Assembly (NCBI RefSeq): GCF_001742745.1
Contig: NZ_MJAK01000002.1
Location: forward strand, 186,001-250,000
Direction: 5' to 3'
Origin: Curtobacterium sp. ER1/6
GTDB taxonomy: Bacteria; Actinomycetota; Actinomycetes; Actinomycetales; Microbacteriaceae
Length of the DNA stretch: 64,000 nt
Under the pieces are notes generated by a model. That model was not told the origin of the DNA and did no database searches. It saw only the letters and a program-made list of their open reading frames with translations. Below, one piece after another: positions 45,940 to 53,325 of the stretch. The translations under genes were made by a program, and so were the position numbers. Position 1 is the first letter of the stretch. Each line of letters begins with the position of its first letter.

Positions 45940-47049
45940 CTACGACGTGCAGCGCGCCAGACCGGCGGTGCTCTTCCCGGACGCGATGGTCTGCAGGTCG
46001 GTGACGGCTTGGTCCAGCGTCGCGACCTTGTAGACGTCGAGTCCGTCGGGGACGTGACCGACGACCTCGTCGCAGTTCTCGGCGGGCGCGAGGAAGACGG
46101 TCGCGCCGGCGTCCTTCGCGCCGTACAGCTTCTGGCGGATGCCGCCGATCGGTCCGACCTCGCCGTCGGCCGTGATGGTCCCGGTCCCGGCGACGTGCTC
46201 GCCGCCGTTCAGCTTGCCCGGCGTCAGCTCGTCGATGATCCCGAGCGCGAACATCATGCCCGCGGACGGACCGCCGACGTCCTGCAGGGCGATCGTCACC
46301 TCGAAGGGGAACTCGTAGTGCTCGATGACGCCGACGCCGAGCAGTGCGGTGCCCTGCTCCTCGCGCGGGGTGACCTCGACGGTGCGGCTCGTGCCGTCGC
46401 GCTCGACGGTGACCGTGGCCGGTGACGAGGTCCCGTGGTCCGCGACCGCCGCCCGCAGCGAACCGGCGTCGACGTTCGTGGTGAGCTGGTGCCCGTCGAA
46501 GGCCGTGATGACGTCGCCCTTGCGGAGGACGCCGTCCGCGGCGGACCCCTCCTGCACCGAGCCGACCTCGAGCCGGGTGGGCAGGTCCTCGCCCTGGTGG
46601 ATGAGCGCGGCGGCGACGGCCGACTGCTGCGACGACTGCATGTCCGCGGCGTCCTGCTGGTTGACCTGCTCGGTCGTGGTGCCCTCCGGGTAGACCGCGC
46701 TGGCCGGGATGACGGCCTCGGAGCGCGAGAACAGCGCCCGGATGACGCTCGTCCACGACGGTCGGTTCGTCGCGTCGCCCTGGATCCCGACGGTGAGCAT
46801 GTCGAGCGCGCCCGCGGTCGGGTACGTCCGCGCGCCGTCGATCTGGATGAGCTCGACGTCCTTCGCGTCCTTCCCCTGCCCCTGCCGCTGGGTGCCGATG
46901 GTGTTGTACACCGGGCCCGGCACCTCGATGAGGTACGGGCTCGGCAGGAAGCTCGCCAGGAGCCCGAGCACCACGGCCCCGACGACGAACGCCCACCCGA
47001 CGGTACGTGAACGGGAGCGGCGACGGGGCGCAGGGGCGAAGAGGGTCAC
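45940..47049 (-). CDS. Membrane-anchored PDZ/Lon-like serine protease (YlbL type)
   Basis: A 369-aa protein with a basic N-terminus, a signal anchor (about residues 15-38), a PDZ domain (about 140-215, LRKGDVITAFDGHQL) and a C-terminal Lon-type protease domain. The catalytic Ser-Lys dyad is in GGPSAGMMFAL and GGIRQKLYGAK. Related YlbL proteins in Bacillus and Rv3194c-type proteins in mycobacteria are proteolytic regulators of envelope processes. It starts with GTG and lies upstream of UPF0182 on the same strand. It is divergent from the DUF2342 gene. Confidence 0.92.
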   Translation of the reverse strand: MTLFAPAPRRRSRSRTVGWAFVVGAVVLGLLASFLPSPYLIEVPGPVYNTIGTQRQGQGKDAKDVELIQIDGARTYPTAGALDMLTVGIQGDATNRPSWTSVIRALFSRSEAVIPASAVYPEGTTTEQVNQQDAADMQSSQQSAVAAALIHQGEDLPTRLEVGSVQEGSAADGVLRKGDVITAFDGHQLTTNVDAGSLRAAVADHGTSSPATVTVERDGTSRTVEVTPREEQGTALLGVGVIEHYEFPFEVTIALQDVGGPSAGMMFALGIIDELTPGKLNGGEHVAGTGTITADGEVGPIGGIRQKLYGAKDAGATVFLAPAENCDEVVGHVPDGLDVYKVATLDQAVTDLQTIASGKSTAGLARCTS

Positions 47050-47161
47050 GGACGTCCTTCCACGGGGTGGGCGCCCGCGCGTGCACGGGCTGTTCGCCCT
47101 CGGCGCAGCGGTTCGGGCGACCCCACGGGGGCATCCCAGGCGCGGTCCCGTGAGCAGCGAT

Positions 47162-47167
47162 TAGCGT
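47162..47167 (+). promoter_or_regulatory. Putative -10 element (TAGCGT)
   Basis: TAGCGT ends 7 nt before the ATG at 47175. Confidence 0.45.
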
Positions 47168-47174
47168 AGTCGGC

Positions 47175-48590
47175 ATGCCTGATGAACCGCAGCGGGGTCC
47201 GGACGACGACTTCCAGGAGATGCTGCGCAAGCTGCTCTCCGGAGAGGGACAGATCGACCCGTCGCAGCTCGCGGGCGCGGCCGGCCTGCCGAACGACCCG
47301 GCGTTCGTGGCAAACCTCATGAGTCAGCTGCAGCGGGCCGCGCAGTCCGGCGGGGACGGCATCGACTTCTCGGTCGCGTCGGAGCGCGCGACCGCGATCG
47401 CCCGCGACGGCGGCCACCCGGTGGACCCGGCGACCTCGCAGGCCGCCGGGCAGGCCTTCCAGGTGGCTGCGCTGTGGCTCGACGAGGCGACCTCGGTCCC
47501 CGAGCTCACGGCGACGCCGAGCATCTGGACGCGCGAGCAGTGGGCGCGCGCGACCACCCCGGTGTGGGCGCAGATCGCCGAGCCGGTGGCGCTGAGCATC
47601 GCGAACGCCCTCACCGAGGCGATCGACCAGCGCGCGCCGGAGCAGCTCAAGGCCATGCTCGGCGACGTCTCGAAGGCGATGCGCGGCGTGGGCGGTGCCC
47701 TGTTCGCGGTCCAGCTCGGCCAGGTCGTCGGTCAGCTCGCGAAGGAGGTCGTCTCGGGTGGCGACGTCGGCGTCCCGCTCCTCGACGAGCAGGTCGCGGT
47801 GCTCCTGCCGCAGAACGTCGCCGAGTTCGCCGAGGGCCTCGACGTCCCCGAGGACGAGGTCCGCATCTACCTGGCGGTCCGGGAGCTCGCGCACGCGCGG
47901 CTCTTCCGGTCGGCGAAGTGGCTCCGGCTGCACATCATCTCGTCGATCACCGACTACGCGCGCGGCATCCACATCCCCTTCGACCGTGTCGAGGAGCTCG
48001 CGTCGGAGATCGACCCCACGAACCAGGAGCAGCTCCGCGACGCACTGGCGTCGGGTGCGCTCATCCCGCCGCGCACCGCCGAGCAGGAGGCCGCGCTCGG
48101 CCGCCTCGAGACGATGCTCGCGCTCGTCGAGGGCTGGGTCGACACCGTCACCGCCGCCGCGACCGTCCGCCTGCCGCGGTCCGACGCCATCGCCGAGATG
48201 GTCCGTCGCCGCCGTGCCGCCGGTGGCCCCGCCGAGTCCGCGTTCGCGACGCTGGTCGGGCTCGAGCTGCGGCCCCGCCGCCTCCGGGAGGCCGCCGCGC
48301 TCTGGCAGCGGGTCACGGACGAGCTCGGTGCCGAGGAGCGCGACGCCCTGTGGGCGCACTTCGACGCCGTCCCCACCTCCGAGGACGTCGACGACCCGGA
48401 GGCCTTCGTCCTGCGGCTCCGCAACCCCGGCCGGTCCGCCGAGGACGACGCGTTCGACCGGGCGCTCGAGGACCTGCTCAACGACACGACCGGCGACCGT
48501 CCGCGCGAGGACGAAGCGGGTGGGATCGACGAAGCAGGCGGCCCGGAGGACGGCGGCATCCGGGACGGCGACGGGGACTCGCCCAAGTAG
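47175..48590 (+). CDS. DUF2342 family zinc-dependent metalloprotease-like protein
   Basis: A 471-aa cytoplasmic protein of the DUF2342 family, described as zinc hydrolase-like or coenzyme F420 biosynthesis-associated in databases without firm function. The conserved core has VREVAH-like VRELAHARLF (a relaxed HExxH in which the first His reads Arg), HIISSITDYARGI and FDRVEELASEID. The last 60 residues are acidic and look disordered. The ATG is supported by a TAGCGT hexamer 7 nt upstream. It is divergent from the Lon/PDZ gene, as in mycobacteria. Confidence 0.88.
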   Translation: MPDEPQRGPDDDFQEMLRKLLSGEGQIDPSQLAGAAGLPNDPAFVANLMSQLQRAAQSGGDGIDFSVASERATAIARDGGHPVDPATSQAAGQAFQVAALWLDEATSVPELTATPSIWTREQWARATTPVWAQIAEPVALSIANALTEAIDQRAPEQLKAMLGDVSKAMRGVGGALFAVQLGQVVGQLAKEVVSGGDVGVPLLDEQVAVLLPQNVAEFAEGLDVPEDEVRIYLAVRELAHARLFRSAKWLRLHIISSITDYARGIHIPFDRVEELASEIDPTNQEQLRDALASGALIPPRTAEQEAALGRLETMLALVEGWVDTVTAAATVRLPRSDAIAEMVRRRRAAGGPAESAFATLVGLELRPRRLREAAALWQRVTDELGAEERDALWAHFDAVPTSEDVDDPEAFVLRLRNPGRSAEDDAFDRALEDLLNDTTGDRPREDEAGGIDEAGGPEDGGIRDGDGDSPK

Positions 48591-48650
48591 TTCTCCACAG
48601 ATGGCGACGGCCGGTCCCGTCGGGGCCGGCCGTTCCGTCACGGTGGGGAC

Positions 48651-49508
48651 ATGGGCATCCGCATCGACCCCACGCTCGAGTTCGTCTGGCGCGACCCGGG
48701 GACCGTGCAGCTCGGCGTCGACCCGCCGCGTGCCGTCGTCCCGGTGCCGTCCACGGCCGAGGAACGGTTCCTCTGCGCACTCCGCCGCGAGACGAGCCGT
48801 GACGCGCTGACCGCACTCGCCGCCACGACCGGGTGCCGCCCGGAGGTCGCCGCGCGGATCCTCGGCGACGCCTCGCCCGCCGTGGTCGAGGTGCTGCCCG
48901 AACCGCTCGCGCGGGTCGAGGTGCACGGGTCGGGCGCCCTCGCCGACACGGTGGCGGAGCTCCTCTCCGGCGAGGGCGTCACCGTCGCCAGGACCGCCGC
49001 GCCGCGCGGCGGCCCGGTGGTGCTCCCCGACCCGCCGCCGTCCCTCGCGCTCGTGGTCGCCGACCACGTCGTCGACCCGGCCCTCCGCGCGGCCTGGGCA
49101 CGTCGCGGGACGCCGCACCTCGCGCTCGTCGTCAGCGACGGCCGGGTGCGCCTCGGTCCGGTGCTCGTGCCCGGCGAGGGCCCGTGCCTGCAGTGCGTCG
49201 AGTACGCACGCGTCGACGCCGACCCGGCGTGGCCGGCACTCGCCGCGCAGGTCTGGGGACGACCGGCGGCGCCGCTGTCACCGTGGCGGCTGGCCGCGCT
49301 CGCGTCCGCCGCCACCCGGATGCTCGTGCAGCGGCTGCCGAGCACGACGCAGGAGCCGGGGACGGACCAGGTCGTGTTCGACCGCGACGACCTGTCCGTC
49401 AGCCTGCTGCCGGTGGCTCCGCACCCGCGGTGTGCGTGTCGAGCGCTGCCAGGAACCGGCTCGGGGCCCGGGCACCCCCTCGCGTGGAACCCTGTCGCGA
49501 CCACGTGA
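48651..49508 (+). CDS. Orphan cyclodehydratase/ThiF-like protein
   Basis: A 285-aa protein resembling the partner (E1-like) domain of azoline cyclodehydratases, often labelled TOMM precursor leader-peptide-binding protein. GEGPCLQCVEYAR and the C-terminal HPRCAC are candidate zinc-binding cysteines. No YcaO catalytic domain, dehydrogenase or precursor peptide is nearby, so a role in thiazole/oxazole peptides is not supported here. The last 110 bp overlap the end of the UvrD-like gene on the opposite strand. Its orthologue in this conserved block may have a different job. Confidence 0.8.
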   Translation: MGIRIDPTLEFVWRDPGTVQLGVDPPRAVVPVPSTAEERFLCALRRETSRDALTALAATTGCRPEVAARILGDASPAVVEVLPEPLARVEVHGSGALADTVAELLSGEGVTVARTAAPRGGPVVLPDPPPSLALVVADHVVDPALRAAWARRGTPHLALVVSDGRVRLGPVLVPGEGPCLQCVEYARVDADPAWPALAAQVWGRPAAPLSPWRLAALASAATRMLVQRLPSTTQEPGTDQVVFDRDDLSVSLLPVAPHPRCACRALPGTGSGPGHPLAWNPVATT

Positions 49509-51141
49509 CGGTGACGGACCGGCGTGCACGGGTGAGGCCCACGTAGAAGAGCCGCCGTTCCTCGTCGACCTCGTCGTCGGTGGACGCGTGCGAGATCGGC
49601 AGCAGCCCCTCGGCGGCACCGACCACCAGGACGTGCGGCCACTCCAGGCCCTTCGACGAGTGCAGCGTGGCGAGCGTGACCGCGTCGAGCTCCGGCTCGT
49701 GGTGGGTCGCCGCACGGTCCACGAGGTCCTGCGTGAACTGCTGCATCGTCGTGCCCTCGGGCGACGCCTCGGCCAGGCCCATGATCGCCTGCAGCGCCTC
49801 CCACTGGTCGCGGACGGCGCCGGTGCCGTCGGGCGGGGTGGGGGTCCAGCCGCTCAGCTGCAGCACGAGCCCGACGCGTCGGGTGAGCTCGTCGTCCGTC
49901 TGCCGGACCGCCTCGCCGCGCATGTGGTGCACGGCGAGCTTGACCTCGGGCCGGTCGAAGAAGCGGGTGCCGCCCTGCACGCGGTACGGGATCCCGGCAC
50001 GACCGAGCGCGGACTCGAGCGCGGCCGCCTGCGCCCCCACGCGGTACAGCACGGCGCACTCGCCGAACCGGGCGCCGCCCGCGACGAGCTCGCCGATGCG
50101 CCGTGCCACGGTCTGGGCCTCGTCCCCGTCGTGCACGCACGCCAGGACCTCGGGCGCAGGACCCGGCTCGGCCGTCTGCGCGACGAGGTCGAGCGCACCC
50201 GGCTGTCCGCGCATGAGGGTGTTCGCCGCGTGGACGACCTCGCGCGTGGACCGGTAGTTCCGCTCGAGCCGCAGCACCGATCCCCGCGGGAACTCCGAGC
50301 CGAAGCCGAGCAGGTACCGGCTCGAGGCCCCGGCGAACGAGTAGATCGTCTGGCTGGCGTCACCGACCACGCACACGTCGTCGCGACCGCCCAGCCAGGC
50401 ACGGAGCAGGTCGTGCTGGACGGGTGAGACGTCCTGGTACTCGTCGACGACGAAGAACCGGTACTGCTGCCGCACGTACGAGGCCACGCGCGGCTCCGAC
50501 TCGACCATCCCGAGCGTGGCGAGCAGGACGTCCTCGAAGTCGAGCTGCCGCCGGTCGTCCTTGAGCTGCTCGTAGGCGCGCATGAGGTCGACGACGCGTC
50601 GCGCCGGGGTGTCCCGTGGCATCACCCGGTCGACGGCGGCGGCCTCGTACTCGTCGTACGTGAGCATCTGCACCTTGCGCCACTCCACCTCGGCCGCCAG
50701 GTCGCGCAGGACCGGGGTGTCGACGTGGATCCCCACGGTGTCGGCCGCGTGCGCGATGACCCGGCCCTTGGACTCGACGATCCGGGGTGCGTGCCCGCCG
50801 ACGGTGTCCGGCCAGAAGTAGCTGAGCTGCGCCATCGCGGCGGCGTGGAACGTCCGGGCCTGCACGGTGCCCGCACCGAGGGCGCGCAGCCGGGAGCGCA
50901 GCTCACCCGCGGCGCGCGTGGTGAAGGTCAGCGCGAGGACGTGGTTCGGCGAGTAGGTGCCGGTCGCCACCCCGTACGCGATGCGGTGCGTGATCGCCCG
51001 CGTCTTGCCGGTCCCGGCGCCGGCGAGGACCGCGACCGGGCCGAGCAGGGTGCGAGCGACGGTCTGCTGCTCGGCGTCGAGCGCGGCGAGGAGCTCGTCG
51101 GGCGAGGTCAGCCGCACCGGGGCGGGGCGTCCGTCGGTCAC
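49399..51141 (-). CDS. UvrD/PcrA-family ATP-dependent DNA helicase (UvrD2-like, short)
   Basis: A 580-aa superfamily 1A 3'-5' helicase. Motor motifs are complete: GAGTGKTRA (I), VVDEYQDVSP (II), GDASQTIYSFAGA (III), RNYRSTREV (IV), LHSSKGLEW (V) and VGLTRAR (VI). The position beside NudC matches mycobacterial uvrD2, but this protein stops just after motif VI and SRFLAAL, so the HRDC and tetracysteine parts of UvrD2 are absent. The GTG start overlaps the nudC stop as GTGA. The 3' end overlaps the cyclodehydratase-like gene by 110 bp. Confidence 0.92.
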   Translation of the reverse strand: MTDGRPAPVRLTSPDELLAALDAEQQTVARTLLGPVAVLAGAGTGKTRAITHRIAYGVATGTYSPNHVLALTFTTRAAGELRSRLRALGAGTVQARTFHAAAMAQLSYFWPDTVGGHAPRIVESKGRVIAHAADTVGIHVDTPVLRDLAAEVEWRKVQMLTYDEYEAAAVDRVMPRDTPARRVVDLMRAYEQLKDDRRQLDFEDVLLATLGMVESEPRVASYVRQQYRFFVVDEYQDVSPVQHDLLRAWLGGRDDVCVVGDASQTIYSFAGASSRYLLGFGSEFPRGSVLRLERNYRSTREVVHAANTLMRGQPGALDLVAQTAEPGPAPEVLACVHDGDEAQTVARRIGELVAGGARFGECAVLYRVGAQAAALESALGRAGIPYRVQGGTRFFDRPEVKLAVHHMRGEAVRQTDDELTRRVGLVLQLSGWTPTPPDGTGAVRDQWEALQAIMGLAEASPEGTTMQQFTQDLVDRAATHHEPELDAVTLATLHSSKGLEWPHVLVVGAAEGLLPISHASTDDEVDEERRLFYVGLTRARRSVTVTWSRQGSTRGGARAPSRFLAALDTHTAGAEPPAAG

Positions 51142-52073
51142 GGCAGGTCGAGCGGCCCGCCGTACCACTCCTCGATGATGGCGCGGGCGATGGACGTCCG
51201 GCCGGGCAGCAGCAGGGTGTCACCGGCGCGTTCGCGGACCTCGTCGCGCGAGAACCACCGGACGTCGAGGATCTCGACCCCGTCCGGGCGGACCGTCGAC
51301 GGGTCGCCGTCCAGGGCACGCGCACGGAAGCCGAGCATGAGCGAGGCGGGGAACGGCCAGGGCTGCGACCCGAGGTACTCGGGTTCCTCGACGCGGACGC
51401 CGGACTCCTCCCAGACCTCGCGTCGCACGGCGTCCTCGAGGGACTCCCCCGGCTCGACGAACCCGGCGAGCAGCGAGTACCGGTCGGCGTCCCACGCCGC
51501 GTTCGAGCCGAGCAGGATGCGGTCGTCCGCGTCGGTCACGCCGACGATGATCGCCGCGTCCGTGCGCGGGAAGATCTCGTGCCCCTCCGGGTCGCGGCGG
51601 ACCCACCCGCCGCTGACGACCGTCGAGGGCGAGCCGGTCCGCGGCGAGAACCCGTGCACGGCGTGCCAGTTGGCCATCGCCACGGCCTCGACCGCGAGGC
51701 CCTGGTCGCGTGCGGACAGCTCGGTGCCGAACATGCGGAGGCTCGCCCACGCGTCGTCGTCGGACTCGATCGCCTCGGCCGCGGCCGTGCCGAGCAGCGC
51801 GGCGACGAAGCGCGTCCCGGCGGGGGCGTCGGGGGCGTCCGCGACCGCGCGGCCGAGGTACAGCACCACGGCGTCCTCCGGGACGGCCGTGACGTCGACG
51901 AAGCGGAGCGCACCGTCCGGCTCGCGGAGCAGGTCGGCGCCGCGCACCGGCAGCCACCGCGTCGACGGGTCGTCCCGGAGGACGCGCTCGAGGTCCGGCG
52001 TGGTCCGGAACTCCGCGTCACGGTCGAGTTCGTTGCGGGACAGCGGGAGCCTTGCGGCGAACTCGACGGTCAC
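51138..52073 (-). CDS. nudC: NADH pyrophosphatase / RNA deNADding NUDIX hydrolase, NudC-like
   Basis: A 311-aa NUDIX hydrolase. The Nudix box is GFVEPGESLEDAVRREVWEE and the NudC-specific SQPWPFPAS motif follows it. NudC cleaves NADH and NAD-capped RNA. Between the N-terminal domain and the Nudix fold, where E. coli NudC has four zinc cysteines, the sequence reads HGFSPRTG and GWVRRDPEGH, so all four cysteines are replaced. The fold probably survives without zinc, as in some other homologues. It starts with GTG. The gene is the upstream partner of the helicase gene. Confidence 0.92.
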   Translation of the reverse strand: MTVEFAARLPLSRNELDRDAEFRTTPDLERVLRDDPSTRWLPVRGADLLREPDGALRFVDVTAVPEDAVVLYLGRAVADAPDAPAGTRFVAALLGTAAAEAIESDDDAWASLRMFGTELSARDQGLAVEAVAMANWHAVHGFSPRTGSPSTVVSGGWVRRDPEGHEIFPRTDAAIIVGVTDADDRILLGSNAAWDADRYSLLAGFVEPGESLEDAVRREVWEESGVRVEEPEYLGSQPWPFPASLMLGFRARALDGDPSTVRPDGVEILDVRWFSRDEVRERAGDTLLLPGRTSIARAIIEEWYGGPLDLP

Positions 52074-52191
52074 GGCAGGGCGCTCCTTGCGGTCGGGACA
52101 GGGTCTCCGGCTGTCGTCCGGCGGGACCCCGTGGACCGTTCCGGGGCTCGACGGGCCAGCGTGGCGTGCGCTCGGCCCCCGGACGCGGACC

Positions 52192-52197
52192 TACCCT
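52192..52197 (+). promoter_or_regulatory. Putative -10 element (TACCCT)
   Basis: TACCCT ends 6 nt before the ATG at 52204. Confidence 0.5.
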
Positions 52198-52203
52198 GAG
52201 GAC

Positions 52204-53202
52204 ATGGCGGGATCCCAGTTCACTCTAGCCGCGTTGGCGACGACGGCCGTTCCCGGCATGGTCGTCACGGGCACACGCACACTCGGCTCGGCGGCGTCCG
52301 GCGACTACGAGTCGGCCGTCCTCCGCGACGCCGACGGCGCGCTGAGCGCCATCCGCCGACCGCGCAACCAGCGCGCCGAGGCCCGGCAGTCGGCCGACCT
52401 CGTCGCGATCCGCGCCCTGAGCGCCGGCATCCGCACCCGGCTCCCCTTCGCGGTGGCCGAGTACCGCGGTCAGGCACCGGTCGGGTCGACGCGCGCCATC
52501 GTCACGACCTTCGTGCCCGGTGCGCACCCGACGCTCCGCGACCTCGGGGAGCGCCCGGAGCTCGCCACCGCCGTGGGCCGCGCCGTCGCCGCCGTGCACC
52601 AGCTGCCGACGAGCTTCGTCACGGACGCCGGCCTGCCCTCCCTCACCCCGTTCGAGGTGCTGCGCTCCGCCGTGTCAGTGATGGACCGCGCGGTCGCGAC
52701 CAAGCTCGTGCCCGCCGCGCTCGTCGAGCGCTGGGAGGGCGCTGCGCGCGACCAGCAGCTCTGGCAGTTCACGCCGACCGTCGTGCACGGCGCACTCGGC
52801 ACCGGGGTGCTCCTCGTCGACGGCGACGCCGTCAGCGGTGTCCTCGACTGGGGCGAGCTCCGGCTCGGCGATCCCGCGAAGGACCTCGCGTGGGTGCTCG
52901 CGGGGCAGCGCGAGGCGTTCGACACCGTCCTCAGCGCGTACGAGGCGAACGGCGGCGGTCGTGACCGCCAGCTCGCCCAGCGTGCCCGGGTGTACCACGA
53001 GCTCGAGACCGCGCAGTGGCTGCTGCACGGCGTGCAGGCGAAGAGCACCGAGGTCGTCGACGACGCCGTCGCGATGATGCACCGCCTCGTCGACGCGGTG
53101 CAGACGCCGACGGCGGCGCCGCTGCAGTCGGTCTCCCCCGAGACGATGGAGATCGGCGAGGTCGAGCAGCTGCTGTCGTCGACCGAACGCCGCCACGGCT
53201 GA
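52204..53202 (+). CDS. Phosphotransferase (APH)-fold protein, probably catalytically altered
   Basis: A 332-aa protein with the aminoglycoside/macrolide phosphotransferase fold. The catalytic loop, normally H-G-D-x-x-x-x-N, reads VVHGALGTGVLLV: the catalytic Asp is Ala and the metal-binding Asn is Val. The second metal-site motif VLDWGELRLGDPAKDLAW is intact. This pattern suggests a pseudokinase or a changed mechanism. It lies between nudC and adnB in a genome-maintenance block, so a role in antibiotic resistance is unlikely. A GAGG site is very close to the ATG and a TACCCT hexamer ends 6 nt upstream. Confidence 0.83.
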   Translation: MAGSQFTLAALATTAVPGMVVTGTRTLGSAASGDYESAVLRDADGALSAIRRPRNQRAEARQSADLVAIRALSAGIRTRLPFAVAEYRGQAPVGSTRAIVTTFVPGAHPTLRDLGERPELATAVGRAVAAVHQLPTSFVTDAGLPSLTPFEVLRSAVSVMDRAVATKLVPAALVERWEGAARDQQLWQFTPTVVHGALGTGVLLVDGDAVSGVLDWGELRLGDPAKDLAWVLAGQREAFDTVLSAYEANGGGRDRQLAQRARVYHELETAQWLLHGVQAKSTEVVDDAVAMMHRLVDAVQTPTAAPLQSVSPETMEIGEVEQLLSSTERRHG

Positions 53203-53273
53203 CCCGGCCCGCTGAGCGCTCGACGCGGCCCGACCGCACACGGCGCGTCGCGACCGCGCAGCCGACCGGCTGT

Positions 53274-53317
53274 CGGACGGGAGGCACGGGGCGGCCCCGC
53301 CACGCGCCTCCCGTCCG
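53274..53317. terminator. Palindrome between convergent phosphotransferase-like and adnB genes
   Basis: Perfect 12-bp outer arms (CGGACGGGAGGC and complement) enclose a second imperfect GGGGC/GCCCC stem. It ends 8 bp from the adnB stop. It belongs to the dispersed palindrome family and probably acts in both directions. Confidence 0.65.
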
Positions 53318-53325
53318 CTGTCGGG

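Noticed and set aside
48591-48600. TTCTCCACAG-like sequences after several genes as DnaA boxes
   Set aside because: The match to TTATCCACA is imperfect, copies are scattered singly and no origin-type cluster or dnaA/dnaN gene is present.
48651-49508. Thiazole/oxazole peptide biosynthesis cluster
   Set aside because: Only the partner-like domain is present. YcaO, dehydrogenase and precursor peptide are absent within the window.
52204-53202. Antibiotic resistance phosphotransferase
   Set aside because: The catalytic Asp and Asn are replaced and the gene sits in a conserved repair block, so resistance is not supported.
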